DNA of 64,000 nucleotides. It comes from Bosea sp. OAE506. Its GTDB lineage: Bacteria > Pseudomonadota > Alphaproteobacteria > Rhizobiales > Beijerinckiaceae. The position numbers and the translations under genes are program-made. This document shows positions 51,348 through 60,186 of this stretch, piece after piece. The notes under the pieces are model-generated. The model made no database searches. It had not been told where the DNA came from and saw only the letters and a list, made by a program, of their open reading frames with translations. Location of the stretch: NCBI RefSeq assembly GCF_040546595.1, contig NZ_JBEPOB010000001.1, forward strand, positions 2,853,001 to 2,917,000, given 5' to 3'. Each line of letters begins with the position of its first letter. The first letter of the stretch is position 1.

Positions 51348-51645
51348 GGCGAGTACTCCCCTGCGATGACCCCGGCAGCGGGACGATCCGCGCTGCCCGT
51401 TTGCCCACCGTCCTTGTTCGACGTGATTGCGGCGAAGGCGGAGGCGAAACCCGAGGTTCCGCGCTACCGTCGGCCACAGGAATGCGCGCGGGAAACCGGC
51501 TGCGCAATCAAGCACTTGGTCTTGCATAATTGGTCGTACGACGATGGTCTCAGGCGGGTCGCGCGCGCGAATCCGCTTTCCAGCCCGCCGTGAGCGCCTA
51601 TAGTCGGTAGCGGAGGCTTTGGAGATGCGGAGAAGGAGGAGCGCC

Positions 51646-52170
51646 ATGCCGCGCACCACGATCATCTGTCTCGGCCTGATGCTGGTCGGCCTGTCGCTGC
51701 CGGCCGTTCCGGCCGCGGCGCAGAGCGTCGGGCCCCACAATGCTGCGCGGGCGGGCGCCGCTCATCACCATCACCGCGGCGCCGCCATCCACCAGCGCAT
51801 GAGCCATGACCGCTGGGTCAGGTCCGATGCCGGGCGCTGGCGCGGCGAGCATCGCAGCCGGGGATTCGGCCAGGGCGTCTGGACGCCGGTCGGCTACGGC
51901 CCCTGGAGCGTCGCGAGCGGGGGAACGTCCTCCCATGCGACCGAGGCCCCGCGTCCGGTCGATCGGAATTCCTTCGAGCATATGCCTGTGCGGATGGGCA
52001 TCGCGCGCTCGCCGACGCCTGAGCCGACGCTCTACCGGCTCGAGGGCCGGCGCGACCGTCCGGCGACGCGCGTCATAAGGATCAGCGATCCCGAGCCGCG
52101 GCAGGGCCGGCGCGCCCGCTTCGCCCATGCCGAGACCGGCGCGCTGCTCCTGGTCGTTCCAGGTCGCTGA
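51646..52170 (+). CDS. Hypothetical secreted His/Arg-rich protein
   Basis: 174 residues from ATG at 51646 with the ideal ribosome site AAGGAGGA. The signal peptide ends near 26 (LGLMLVGLSLPAVPAAAQ). The mature part is rich in His and Arg (GAAHHHHRGAAIHQRMSHDRW) and may bind metal or acidic polymer. No domain is recognised. It converges on rlmB, with 12 bases between stops. The 298-base stretch before it (51348-51645) holds the divergent promoters and no other gene. Confidence 0.75.
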   Translation: MPRTTIICLGLMLVGLSLPAVPAAAQSVGPHNAARAGAAHHHHRGAAIHQRMSHDRWVRSDAGRWRGEHRSRGFGQGVWTPVGYGPWSVASGGTSSHATEAPRPVDRNSFEHMPVRMGIARSPTPEPTLYRLEGRRDRPATRVIRISDPEPRQGRRARFAHAETGALLLVVPGR

Positions 52171-52182
52171 GGCCCGTCCGGC

Positions 52183-53028
52183 TCAGCGCCGCCGGCTGGC
52201 GGCGTAGAGCGCGATCGCGGTGGCGTTGGAGACGTTGAGGCTGGTGATCGCGCCCGGCACTTCCAGCCGCGCGACCTGGTCGCAGAGTTCGCGCGAGCGC
52301 TGGCGCAGGCCCTTGCCCTCGGCGCCCATCACCATGACCAGCGGTCGGGTCAGGGCGACATCCTCGAAGGCGACCTCGCCATCCGAATCGAAGCCGATGC
52401 GCTGGAAGCCGCGCTTGCCGAGCTCGGCGAGCGCGTCGCCGAGATTGCGCACGGCGATGAGCGGCACATGCTCCAGCGCGCCGGAGGCCGACTTGGCGAG
52501 CACGCCCGTCGCGGCCGGCGAGTGGCGGATGGTGACGATCACCGCCGCGGCCCCGAAGGCTGCGGCCGAGCGCAAGATGGCGCCGACATTGTGCGGGTCG
52601 GTGATCTGGTCGAGCGCCAGCACGATCGCGTCGTGGGGCAGGCTGTCGAGATCGAGCGAGGGCAGGGGGTCGCAGACCAGATAGAGCCCTTGATGCACCG
52701 AATCGGGGGTGAGCAGCCGGTCGATCTCGGAGGGGCGCACGATTTCGGGTTCGAGCGGCAGGTCGCCGATCTCCTCCTGCAGCCGCTTCACACCGTTTTC
52801 GGTGGCGAGCAGGCGGCGGTGGCGACGCTTGGGATTGCGCAGGGCCTCGATTACCGGGTGCACCCCGTAGAGAACCGCCTCGTCGATATCGCCCGGGCGG
52901 TGGTGCAGGGTGCCGTCGGCGCGGCGCGGGCTGGTCTGGCGCGGGCCGTCCCCGCGCCCGCCCTCGCGGCGCGGCCGGTCGCGATCCGGCCGATCACGAT
53001 CCGATTTCGGGCGGAACGGTGCTGGCAT
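52183..53028 (-). CDS. rlmB: 23S rRNA (guanosine-2'-O)-methyltransferase RlmB (SpoU/TrmH type)
   Basis: 281 residues. A basic disordered N-terminus (FRPKSDRDRPDRDRPRREGGRGD) precedes the SpoU substrate-binding domain (AVLYGVHPVIEALRN) and the SPOUT fold. Its three motifs are LDQITDPHNVGAILRSAAAFG, MVMGAEGKGLRQ and SLNVSNATAIALYA. It methylates G2251 of 23S rRNA from SAM. ATG at 53028 has GGAG upstream and gives the usual length; the frame is open to 53196 without a better site. The 214 bases before tRNA-Tyr hold nothing else. Confidence 0.93.
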   Translation of the reverse strand: MPAPFRPKSDRDRPDRDRPRREGGRGDGPRQTSPRRADGTLHHRPGDIDEAVLYGVHPVIEALRNPKRRHRRLLATENGVKRLQEEIGDLPLEPEIVRPSEIDRLLTPDSVHQGLYLVCDPLPSLDLDSLPHDAIVLALDQITDPHNVGAILRSAAAFGAAAVIVTIRHSPAATGVLAKSASGALEHVPLIAVRNLGDALAELGKRGFQRIGFDSDGEVAFEDVALTRPLVMVMGAEGKGLRQRSRELCDQVARLEVPGAITSLNVSNATAIALYAASRRR

Positions 53029-53242
53029 GGGGGTTCTCCTGCAGTGCTGGCGCATGCCCTGACATGACATCCCCGGCTTGACCAGCATGGAAATGGCCCG
53101 GCGCTTCACCATGCCGGTGCGGCAGGTGGCTTTTTGGCGTTGACAGGGGGCGGCCCGGTCACCATAAGTCCGGCCGCGCCTGTCGCCGTCACGCAAGTGA
53201 CACGAGAGAGACGCCTGCGGCCCAGCCGCTGGCGGCGCAGGC

Positions 53243-53327
53243 GGGGGAATGTCCCGAGCGGCAAAGGGGGCGGACTGTAAATCCGCTGGCTATGCCTTCG
53301 CAGGTTCGAGTCCTGCTTCCCCCACCA
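53243..53327 (+). tRNA. tRNA-Tyr (GTA anticodon)
   Basis: Acceptor GGGGGAA pairs with TTCCCCC; the anticodon loop CTGTAAA gives GTA and tRNA-Tyr. A long variable arm of class II form is present (about 53293-53305), expected for tRNA-Tyr. CCA is encoded at 53325-53327. The 236 bases after it before the lipoprotein gene hold no gene. Confidence 0.93.
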
Positions 53328-53563
53328 CCTTTCTTCAAGCCGCCCTCGTTAGGCTTCGCTGCCGGGCCTTGGGCCTCAGTCCACTCCCATCATTGAGCAC
53401 GCCCCGGCTTCCCCAGCTTTGTGGGCGCCGCAAGGTGCGCGCGCTGCGCCTTGCACGGCTCGTTCCTGCGGTGGGGCCGCGGCGATTGCCCTCGCGCGCA
53501 AACCATGTCCTATTTCCCTAACGGCCGGGCCGGCACACAGCCGGGATCAGAGCGGAGCGGGGG

Positions 53564-54070
53564 ATGGTGACCAGCAACGTCAAGAACGGGCTGCGGCTTT
53601 CGCTCCCGTCCAACGGCGCCGTCCTGGCGCTTTCCGCGGTGCTCGGCGGCTGCCTGTCGGGCGTAGACGAGCCACGGGCGCCGCAGACGCAGGTCGTCGC
53701 CTCGGTCGCGGCGCCGAGCACGATCAGCGTGAACACCGTGATCGGAAGATGGGGCATCGCGTCCTTCCACAACGAGAAGGATCGCAAGCGTACCGAAGGG
53801 CAGGCTCACGCGGCCTGCAACCAGCCCTATGTCATCAGCAAGGGGCCTGGCGACGGCGTCATGATGCATGTCGCCGATGACGCCAAGCTCTACGAGCTGC
53901 GGCTCAAGGCCGGCCCCGGCGGGCGCAACTTCCTCGGCTTCGAGGCGCCGCCCGGCGATCTCCAGGACCGCGAGATCCTGTCCGCGACCGACTCGATGCT
54001 GGTGATGCGCTTCGTCGATCCCGATGCCCATCGCCGCTACGGCACCTTCATCTATGTGCGCTGCCGCTGA
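53564..54070 (+). CDS. Putative lipoprotein of unknown function
   Basis: 168 residues. A lipobox LGGC (about Cys30) follows a hydrophobic stretch (GAVLALSAVLGGC), so lipid attachment at the membrane is likely. The mature part has IGRWGIASFHNEKDRKRTEG and a Cys pair (ACNQPY ... YVRCR) that may form a disulfide. The L,D-transpeptidase gene starts 16 bases later, so the two are likely co-transcribed and may act at the cell wall together. No named family. Confidence 0.72.
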   Translation: MVTSNVKNGLRLSLPSNGAVLALSAVLGGCLSGVDEPRAPQTQVVASVAAPSTISVNTVIGRWGIASFHNEKDRKRTEGQAHAACNQPYVISKGPGDGVMMHVADDAKLYELRLKAGPGGRNFLGFEAPPGDLQDREILSATDSMLVMRFVDPDAHRRYGTFIYVRCR

Positions 54071-54086
54071 CGGGAGGAGGAGGCTC

Positions 54087-54722
54087 ATGACGTTATCGAC
54101 CACGTTTTCGCTCCGCCTGCTGCACAGCACCGCGGTACTGGCGGCCTTGTTCGCGCTGTCGCAGCCGGGCCACGCCCAGCCGCGCCCGCCTGCCGCCGTC
54201 CAGCAGACGATGGATATCGGTGACGAGCCGGGCCGGGTCTCGACCGAGGAGGTCAGCATCACGGAGGGGCCCTTCGCGCGCCAGATGGTGCTGTTCCGCT
54301 CGAACGAGGCGCCCGGCACCGTCGTCATCCATTCGGCCGAGCGCTTCCTCTATGTCGTGCAGGGCAATGGCCGGGCACTGCGCTACGGCATCGGCGTTGG
54401 CCGCGAGGGCTTCCAGTGGTCGGGCCTGGTGCAGGTCAGCCGCAAGGCGGAATGGCCGGATTGGCGCCCGCCGCCGGAGATGCTGCAGCGCCAGCCCTAT
54501 CTGCCGCGCTTCATGGCGGGCGGGCCCGGCAACCCGATGGGCGCACGCGCGCTCTATCTCGGCTCGACGGTGTTCCGCATCCACGGCACCAACCAGCCCG
54601 AGACGATCGGCGAGGCGATTTCCTCCGGCTGCTTCCGCCTCGCCAATGGCGACATTGCGGATCTCTACGAGCGGGTGCCGCTCGGGACGAAGGTGATCAT
54701 CCGTCACCAAGCGACGCTGTAG
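54087..54722 (+). CDS. L,D-transpeptidase (YkuD/ErfK family)
   Basis: 211 residues. The signal peptide ends near 30 (LHSTAVLAALFALSQPGHAQ). The YkuD catalytic motif is VFRIHGTNQPETIGEAISSGCFRLANGDIADLYERV, with the His of HGTN and the nucleophilic Cys of SSGCFR. It forms 3-3 cross-links in peptidoglycan or attaches lipoprotein to it. ATG at 54087 has GGGAGGAGG upstream. It follows the putative lipoprotein gene, an arrangement that fits a lipoprotein anchoring or wall-remodelling role. Confidence 0.93.
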   Translation: MTLSTTFSLRLLHSTAVLAALFALSQPGHAQPRPPAAVQQTMDIGDEPGRVSTEEVSITEGPFARQMVLFRSNEAPGTVVIHSAERFLYVVQGNGRALRYGIGVGREGFQWSGLVQVSRKAEWPDWRPPPEMLQRQPYLPRFMAGGPGNPMGARALYLGSTVFRIHGTNQPETIGEAISSGCFRLANGDIADLYERVPLGTKVIIRHQATL

Positions 54723-54761
54723 CGCGCGGGCGCGCCGAGACCACAGGCCAGGGGGAACGTC

Positions 54762-55799
54762 ATGTCGCAGGTCTCATCGCTTCGCCGTCTGGTTCTCGGC
54801 GTCCTCGCCGCCGTCGGATCGACCGCCGTGCTCTCCCTCCCGGCTGCTGCAGCAACCCTGGTGACGGTCAAGCAGCGCGGGGTCCTCCATTGCGGCGTCA
54901 GCGAGGGGCTGAACGGCTTTTCCGCCAAGGACGCGCAGGGGGCATGGTCGGGTTTCGACGTCGATTTCTGCCGGGCGCTGGCGGCCGCCGTGCTGGGCGA
55001 TCCGCAGAAGGTCAGCTTCACGCCGCTCTCGGCGAGCGAGCGCTTCGACGCCCTCAAGGCGGCGAAGGTCGACCTGCTCTCGCGCAACTCGACCTGGACG
55101 CTCGGACGCGAGGCGGAACTCGGCCTCGCCTTCGCCGGCATCACCTATCATGACGGGCAGGGCTTCCTGGCGAAGCGGGCGCTGCGCGTGGACGGGGCGC
55201 TGGCGCTCGACAAGGCGAAGATCTGCGTCGAGACGGGCACGACCTCGCAGGCCAACCTCGCCGATTTCTTCCGGGCGAATTCCCTGACCTATGAGGAAAA
55301 GCTTTTCCCCGGCGCCGCCGAGGCCTTTGCGGCCTTCGAATCCGGGCAGTGCGACGTCCTGACCCGCGACCAGTCGGCGCTCTATGGCGAGCGGCTGAGG
55401 CTTGCCAAGCCGGGCGATGCGATCGTGCTGCCGGACGTCATCTCCAAGGAGCCGCTTGGCCCGGTCGTGCGCAGCGACGATTTCGCCTGGTTCACCGTGG
55501 TCAAATGGGTGAATTTCGCCCTGATCAACGCCGAGGAGCTGGGCATCTCCTCGACCACCCTGACGGCCGCGCTGGCGTCGCAGAAGCCCGATGTGCGCCG
55601 CTTCACCGGTGCCGAGGGCGGGTTCGGCAAGGCGCTGGGGCTCGATCCGGACTGGGCGGTCAAGGCCGTGCGGGCGGGCGGCAACTATGCCGAGATCTAT
55701 GAGCGCAATCTCGGGACCGGCTCCAAGCTCGCCATCCCGCGCGGGCTCAACCAGCTCTGGAGCATGGGCGGCGTGCTCTATGCGCCGCCGCTGCGCTGA
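54762..55799 (+). CDS. Polar amino-acid ABC transporter substrate-binding protein (AapJ-like), orphan
   Basis: 345 residues. The signal peptide ends near 32 (LAAVGSTAVLSLPAAAA). Family features are TVKQRGVLHCGVSEGLNGFSAKD, GFDVDFCRALAAAVLGD and the hinge LSRNSTWTLGREAELGL, followed by YHDGQGFLAK and CVETGTTSQANL. This is the AapJ/BztA type, binding general L-amino acids in the periplasm. No permease or ATPase gene follows; the next gene is the convergent GntR regulator. It may serve a transporter encoded elsewhere or act as a sensor partner. Confidence 0.9.
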   Translation: MSQVSSLRRLVLGVLAAVGSTAVLSLPAAAATLVTVKQRGVLHCGVSEGLNGFSAKDAQGAWSGFDVDFCRALAAAVLGDPQKVSFTPLSASERFDALKAAKVDLLSRNSTWTLGREAELGLAFAGITYHDGQGFLAKRALRVDGALALDKAKICVETGTTSQANLADFFRANSLTYEEKLFPGAAEAFAAFESGQCDVLTRDQSALYGERLRLAKPGDAIVLPDVISKEPLGPVVRSDDFAWFTVVKWVNFALINAEELGISSTTLTAALASQKPDVRRFTGAEGGFGKALGLDPDWAVKAVRAGGNYAEIYERNLGTGSKLAIPRGLNQLWSMGGVLYAPPLR

Positions 55800-55801
55800 C
55801 G

Positions 55802-55833
55802 CCGGGCGCTGGAAGGGCGGAGGCTTCGCCCGG
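55802..55833. terminator. Weak hairpin between convergent genes
   Basis: CCGGGCG (55802-55808) and CGCCCGG (55827-55833), a 7-base stem with a long loop in the 42-base gap between the substrate-binding protein and the GntR gene. No U-run. Low confidence. Confidence 0.35.
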
Positions 55834-55841
55834 GCTGCGTC

Positions 55842-56594
55842 TCAGCGGCGATCGTCCGCCGCGGCGGGCGGGGCGAGGCTGCGGTAGAGCGCATTGGCCC
55901 GGCTCAGATGGTCCGTCATCGCCTGGGCCGCGGCGTCGCCATCGCCCGCCGCGATCGCGTCATGGATGCGCTGGTGCTCCGCCAGCGTCAGGCGTTCGGC
56001 GCCCGGTGCCCGCACCAGCGTGACATAGGATGCACCGAGCCAGCCCAGCATCGCCTCGACCGCGGCGGGAAAGACCGGGTTGCCGCTCATCACCGCGATC
56101 TGGCGATGAAAGGCGATGTCGCGGCTGAGGAAGTCGTCGAGTCCGGCTGTGCGATGCTCGTCGAGGCGCTGGCGCAGCAAAGCGAGGCCGGCGGCATCGG
56201 CGCGTTGGGCCGCGAGCCGGGCGATGCCGGATTCCAGCAGGATGCGCGCCTCCTTGAGATGGTTCAGCGCGTCGGGATCGACGCTCAGCAGATAGTGCGC
56301 CGACTCGGCCATCTGCCCGACGATGCCCTGCGCGGTCGGCAGCAGCACGCGGGCGCGCTCGCCATGGCTGATCCCGATGATGCCGGCGCGCTCCAGCTGC
56401 TGCAGCGCCTCGCGGATCGAGGGGCGGCCGACGCCATAGGCGTCCATCAACTCGCGCTCGGAGGGCAATTGCGCGCCCGGTGCGAACTCTCCCGAGCGGA
56501 TGCGGGCCATCAGCCGGTCGAGGACCTCCTGATGCAGCTTGCGGCGGGGGATCGGCTCGGTCGTCACGGGGTGCTCGTCAAAGGCGGGAGACAT
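55842..56594 (-). CDS. GntR/FadR-family transcriptional regulator
   Basis: 250 residues. The HTH is RIRSGEFAPGAQLPSERELMDAYGVGRPSIREALQQLERAGII (about 35-78). The C-terminal all-helical FCD domain has DFLSRDIAFHRQIAVMSGNPVF and ends ADGDAAAQAMTDHLSRA-like, with His residues that in relatives hold Zn2+. It is divergent from the ApnO-like dehydrogenase, and TCATCATACCAG repeats lie between them, so control of that gene and of itself is likely. The inducer is perhaps a sugar acid. Confidence 0.92.
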   Translation of the reverse strand: MSPAFDEHPVTTEPIPRRKLHQEVLDRLMARIRSGEFAPGAQLPSERELMDAYGVGRPSIREALQQLERAGIIGISHGERARVLLPTAQGIVGQMAESAHYLLSVDPDALNHLKEARILLESGIARLAAQRADAAGLALLRQRLDEHRTAGLDDFLSRDIAFHRQIAVMSGNPVFPAAVEAMLGWLGASYVTLVRAPGAERLTLAEHQRIHDAIAAGDGDAAAQAMTDHLSRANALYRSLAPPAAADDRR

Positions 56595-56605
56595 GATTCA
56601 TTATG

Positions 56606-56617
56606 TCATCATACCAG
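56606..56617. promoter_or_regulatory. Repeat TCATCATACCAG, copy 1, possible GntR operator
   Basis: First of two identical 12-base repeats in the GntR/ApnO-like divergent gap, 12 bases upstream of the GntR ATG. On the other strand it reads CTGGTATGATGA, similar to FadR-type half-sites (TGGT core). Confidence 0.55.
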
Positions 56618-56648
56618 ATTGACCACCAAGCACTGTTGTGGGACGAAC

Positions 56649-56660
56649 TCATCATACCAG
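56649..56660. promoter_or_regulatory. Repeat TCATCATACCAG, copy 2, possible GntR operator
   Basis: Second copy, 43 bases after the first and 16 bases upstream of the dehydrogenase ATG, placed to block it by repression. It is a direct repeat, not an inverted one. Confidence 0.55.
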
Positions 56661-56675
56661 TTGAGGAGATCGACG

Positions 56676-57503
56676 ATGACGGTGGTGGCTCTGTTCGGAG
56701 CGGGCGGCAAGATGGGCATGCGGCTGGGCCGCAATCTCGCCGCCTCGCGCTTCACCATGCGGCCGGTCGAGGTCAGCCCGGCCGGGCAGGAGCGGGTGCG
56801 CGCCGCCTTCGGGCTCGATTGCCTCGAGGCCGAGGAGGCGATCGCAGGGGCGGAGGTGGTCGTGCTGGCCGTTCCGGACACCCATGTCGGCGCGGTGGCG
56901 ACGACGCTGTTGCCGAAGCTGGCTTCGGGCACGATCGTGGTGATCCTCGACGCCGCCGCGCCCCATGCCGGCCATCTGCCGGAACGAGCCGACATCACCT
57001 ATTTCGTCACCCATCCCTGCCACCCGCCGATCTTCAACGACGAGACCGACCCGGCCGCCAAGGCCGATCATTTCGGCGGCATCGCGGCCAAGCAGCACAT
57101 CGTCAACGCGCTGATGCAGGGGCCTGAAGAGCATTATGCGCTCGGCGAGGAGGTCGCGCGGGCGATATGGGCGCCCGTGATGCGTTCGCACCGCGTCACG
57201 GTCGAGCAGATGGCGATCCTGGAGCCTGGCCTGTCGGAAACCGTCTGCGCCACCCTGCTCGACGCGATGCGCGAGGCGATGGAGGAGGCGATCGCCCGCG
57301 GCGTCCCGCGCGAGGCGGCGCGCGACTTCCTGCTCGGACACATGAACATCCTCGCCGCCGTCACCTTCGAGCAGGTGCAGGGCGTGTTCTCGGACGCCTG
57401 CAACAAGGCGATCGTCTTCGGCAAGGACACGATCCTGAAGCCGGACTGGAAGCGGCTGTTCGAGCCGGAGGAGATCGCCGCCAGCGTGCGCCGCATCACC
57501 TGA
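56676..57503 (+). CDS. NAD-dependent dehydrogenase of the D-apionate oxidoisomerase (ApnO)-like family
   Basis: 275 residues. The N-terminal Rossmann motif is VALFGAGGKMGMRLGRNL (about 4-21) with VVLAVPDTHVGAVA, and the C-terminal domain is the PGDH_C type (THPCHPPIFNDETDPAAKADHFGGIAAKQHIVNALMQGPEEHY). This pattern matches the family of D-apionate oxidoisomerases, which oxidise and rearrange apionate in apiose breakdown. The usual companion (a RuBisCO-like decarboxylase) is not seen. A role on another branched sugar acid is possible. ATG at 56676 has GAGGAG upstream. It is divergent from GntR, and a copper-responsive promoter follows. Confidence 0.82.
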   Translation: MTVVALFGAGGKMGMRLGRNLAASRFTMRPVEVSPAGQERVRAAFGLDCLEAEEAIAGAEVVVLAVPDTHVGAVATTLLPKLASGTIVVILDAAAPHAGHLPERADITYFVTHPCHPPIFNDETDPAAKADHFGGIAAKQHIVNALMQGPEEHYALGEEVARAIWAPVMRSHRVTVEQMAILEPGLSETVCATLLDAMREAMEEAIARGVPREAARDFLLGHMNILAAVTFEQVQGVFSDACNKAIVFGKDTILKPDWKRLFEPEEIAASVRRIT

Positions 57504-57525
57504 CGGATTATCCGCGGTCTGCCCC

Positions 57526-57556
57526 TTGACCTTCCCATGATGGGAAGCCCCATCTC
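57526..57556 (+). promoter_or_regulatory. CueR/HmrR-type promoter of copA
   Basis: TTGACC (57526-57531) as -35, then the dyad CTTCCCAT-G-ATGGGAAG (57531-57547), then a weak -10 about CATCTC (57551-57556). The spacer is 19 bases, longer than usual, as in MerR-family activated promoters. The ACCTTCC...GGAAG form is the CueR/HmrR type that answers Cu+. copA starts at 57589. No merR-type regulator gene is in the window. Confidence 0.8.
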
Positions 57557-57588
57557 CGGCTCTGACGCGACAGCCGGAGCCTGAGCCG

Positions 57589-60132
57589 ATGACCCTGACC
57601 GATCTTCCCAAGCCGGACGGCGCGACGACGCTCGCGATCCCCGTCGAGGGGATGAGCTGCGCGTCCTGCGTCGGCCGGGTCGAAAAGGCGATCCTGGCCG
57701 TGCCGGGCGTCCGCGGGGCTTCGGTCAATCTGGCGACGCAGCGGGTGAGCGTCGGGCTCGACGCCGATGCCGGCGTGGCGCCCGTCCTGGCCGCGATCCG
57801 GGCGGCCGGCTACACGCCGCAGGAGGACGAGACCGATTTTTCTGTCGAGGGGATGAGCTGCGCCTCCTGCGTCGGGCGGGTCGAGCGCGCGCTGCTTTCC
57901 GTGCCGGGCGTGCTGGAGGGCAGCGTCAACCTCGCCACGGGCCGCGCCCATGCGCACCACATAGGCGGGGAGGGCACGGTGGCGGCCATCGCGGCGGCTC
58001 TGGCTAAGGCCGGCTATCCGGCCGAGCCCGTGCGGGAGGCGGCTTCCCAGGCCGATCGCGACAGCGCGCGGCGCGACGCCGAGCTGTCAGGCCTGCGCCG
58101 CGACCTGACCCTGGCCGCACTGGCGACGCTGCCGATCGTCGTGATCGAGATGGGTTCGCATCTCTCCGACACGCTGCATCACGCGCTGGCCGAGAGCTTC
58201 GGTGCGGCCAATCTGCGCATCCTGTCCTTCATCCTGGCGAGCCTGGTGCAGTTCGGGCCGGGGCTGCAATTCTACCGCAAGGGTGGGCCGGCACTGCTGC
58301 GCGGCGCGCCCGACATGAACTCGCTCGTCATGTTGGGCACGACGACGGCCTATCTCTATTCGGTGGTCTCGACCTTCGCGCCCGCGCTGCTGCCGGCCGG
58401 GCTCGACCACACCTATTTCGAGGCCGGCGCGGTCATCGTCACGCTGATCCTGTTCGGCCGCTATGCCGAGGCCCGGGCCAAGGGCCAGACCGGCGATGCG
58501 ATCCGCCGGCTTTTGAAGCTGCAGGCCAAGACCGCTCTGGTGCTGCGCGAGGGCCGCGAGCAGGAGTTAGCCGTCGCGCAGGTGCGGCCCGGCGACATCG
58601 TGCTGGTGCGGCCTGGCGAACGGCTGCCGGTCGATGGCGAGGTGGTGGAGGGGGCCTCCTTCGTCGACGAGTCCATGCTGACCGGCGAGCCGATCCCCGT
58701 CGAGAAGGCGGTCGGTTCCACGGTGATCGGCGGCACGGTCAACGGGACCGGAGCCTTCCGCTTCCGCGCGACGCGCATCGGCGCGGACACGCTTCTGGCG
58801 GGAATCGTGCGGACGATGGAGGCAGCCCAAGCCTCGAAGCTGCCGATCCAGGCGCTGGTCGACAAGGTGACGATGTGGTTCGTGCCCGCCGTCATGGCCG
58901 CCGCGCTGCTGACCTTTGGGGTCTGGCTGATCTTCGGGCCGAGCCCGGCGCTGTCGCTGGCGATCGTCAATGCGGTCGCGGTGCTGATCATCGCCTGTCC
59001 CTGCGCGATGGGGCTGGCGACGCCGACCTCGATCATGGTCGGCACCGGCAAGGCGGCGCAGATGGGCGTGCTGTTCCGGCGCGGCGAGGCGCTGCAGGCC
59101 CTGCGCGACGTCACGGTCGTCGCGCTCGACAAGACCGGCACGATCACGCGGGGCAAGCCCGAACTGACGGATGTGGAGGTCACCGCGGGCTTCTCGCGCG
59201 ACGAGGTTCTGCGGCTGGTGACGGCGGTCGAGACGCGCTCGGAGCACCCGATCGCGCAGGCCATCGTCGCGGCGGCCCGGCAGGGCGGCCAAATCCTGCC
59301 CGAGCCCGCCGCCTTCGCCGCCGAGCCCGGTTATGGCGTCACGGCCACCGTCGAGGGACGGGCGCTGTTGGTCGGGGCCGACCGGCTGCTGGCGCGGGAG
59401 GGCATCGACCTTTCGCCTTTTGCCGCGACGGCGGCGCGGCTCGGAGGCGAAGGCAAGTCGCCGCTCTATGCCGCAGTCGACGGGCGGCTTGCCGCCATCC
59501 TCGCCGTCTCGGACCCCGTCAAGGAGACCAGCCGCGAAGCGCTCGAGGCGCTGCGGGCGCAGGGCCTGCGGATCGTGATGATCACCGGCGACAACCGGCG
59601 CACCGCCGAGGCGATCGCGCGCGGCCTGCCGGTCGACGAGGTCGTCGCGGAGGTGCTGCCGGCCGGCAAGGTCGCGGTGATCGAGCGGCTGCAGGCAGGG
59701 GGTGCCCGCGTCGCCTTCGTCGGCGACGGCATCAACGACGCTCCGGCGCTGGCGAAGGCCGATGTCGGGCTCGCCATCGGCACCGGCACGGACATCGCGA
59801 TCGAGAGCGCCGATGTCGTGCTGATGTCGGGCGATCTGCGCAATGTGGCGAACGCGGTGGCGCTGTCGCGCGCGACGCTGCGCAACATCGCCGAGAACCT
59901 GTTCTGGGCTTTCGGCTACAATGCGGTGCTGATCCCGGTTGCGGCTGGCGTGCTCTACCCGGCCTTCGGCATCCTGATGTCGCCGATGGTGGCGGGGCTC
60001 GCCATGGCGCTCTCCAGCGTCAGTGTCGTCGCCAATGCGCTGCGGCTGCGCGGTTTCCGGCCGCCGCTTGCGGCGCATGGCCGGGCTGCGGCCGCAGCCG
60101 GAGCGGGGCCGAGAAAGCGCTTGAACCTCTAG
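57589..60132 (+). CDS. copA: Cu+-exporting P1B-type ATPase CopA/ActP
   Basis: 847 residues. Two N-terminal HMA domains each have GMSCASC (Cys24/Cys27 and Cys91/Cys94). Eight membrane helices follow in the usual order, with the actuator TGE in [11 protein letters not shown], the ion site CPC (Cys470-Pro-Cys472), phosphorylation at Asp514 (LDKTGT), the nucleotide-domain HP in SEHPIAQAI and the hinge [12 protein letters not shown] with the N and M/S-rich last helices ([29 protein letters not shown]) marks a Cu+ pump. It lies behind a CueR-type promoter. Its last codons, AAC CTC TAG, form part of the operator of the next ATPase gene. Confidence 0.96.
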   Translation: MTLTDLPKPDGATTLAIPVEGMSCASCVGRVEKAILAVPGVRGASVNLATQRVSVGLDADAGVAPVLAAIRAAGYTPQEDETDFSVEGMSCASCVGRVERALLSVPGVLEGSVNLATGRAHAHHIGGEGTVAAIAAALAKAGYPAEPVREAASQADRDSARRDAELSGLRRDLTLAALATLPIVVIEMGSHLSDTLHHALAESFGAANLRILSFILASLVQFGPGLQFYRKGGPALLRGAPDMNSLVMLGTTTAYLYSVVSTFAPALLPAGLDHTYFEAGAVIVTLILFGRYAEARAKGQTGDAIRRLLKLQAKTALVLREGREQELAVAQVRPGDIVLVRPGERLPVDGEVVEGASFVDESMLTGEPIPVEKAVGSTVIGGTVNGTGAFRFRATRIGADTLLAGIVRTMEAAQASKLPIQALVDKVTMWFVPAVMAAALLTFGVWLIFGPSPALSLAIVNAVAVLIIACPCAMGLATPTSIMVGTGKAAQMGVLFRRGEALQALRDVTVVALDKTGTITRGKPELTDVEVTAGFSRDEVLRLVTAVETRSEHPIAQAIVAAARQGGQILPEPAAFAAEPGYGVTATVEGRALLVGADRLLAREGIDLSPFAATAARLGGEGKSPLYAAVDGRLAAILAVSDPVKETSREALEALRAQGLRIVMITGDNRRTAEAIARGLPVDEVVAEVLPAGKVAVIERLQAGGARVAFVGDGINDAPALAKADVGLAIGTGTDIAIESADVVLMSGDLRNVANAVALSRATLRNIAENLFWAFGYNAVLIPVAAGVLYPAFGILMSPMVAGLAMALSSVSVVANALRLRGFRPPLAAHGRAAAAAGAGPRKRLNL

Positions 60133-60151
60133 TGGCTACAGGAAGTAGGGT
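60121..60151 (+). promoter_or_regulatory. ZntR/CadR-type MerR promoter overlapping the copA stop codon
   Basis: TTGAAC (60121-60126) as -35, a 19-base spacer, and TAGGGT (60146-60151) as -10. The spacer holds the dyad CCTCTAG-TGG-CTACAGG, with one mismatch, of the CadR/ZntR/PbrR form (Zn, Cd, Pb). The TAG within the left arm is the stop codon of copA (60130-60132). The second ATPase gene starts at 60187. Confidence 0.75.
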
Positions 60152-60186
60152 CTGGCCGGTTCGCGATTCACGACGCCCGGTGCCCC

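Noticed and set aside
49635..51593. A 652-residue plus-strand frame across the MFS gene
   Set aside because: Antisense shadow, Asp/Gly/Arg/Gln-rich, while the MFS protein has clear MHS motifs.
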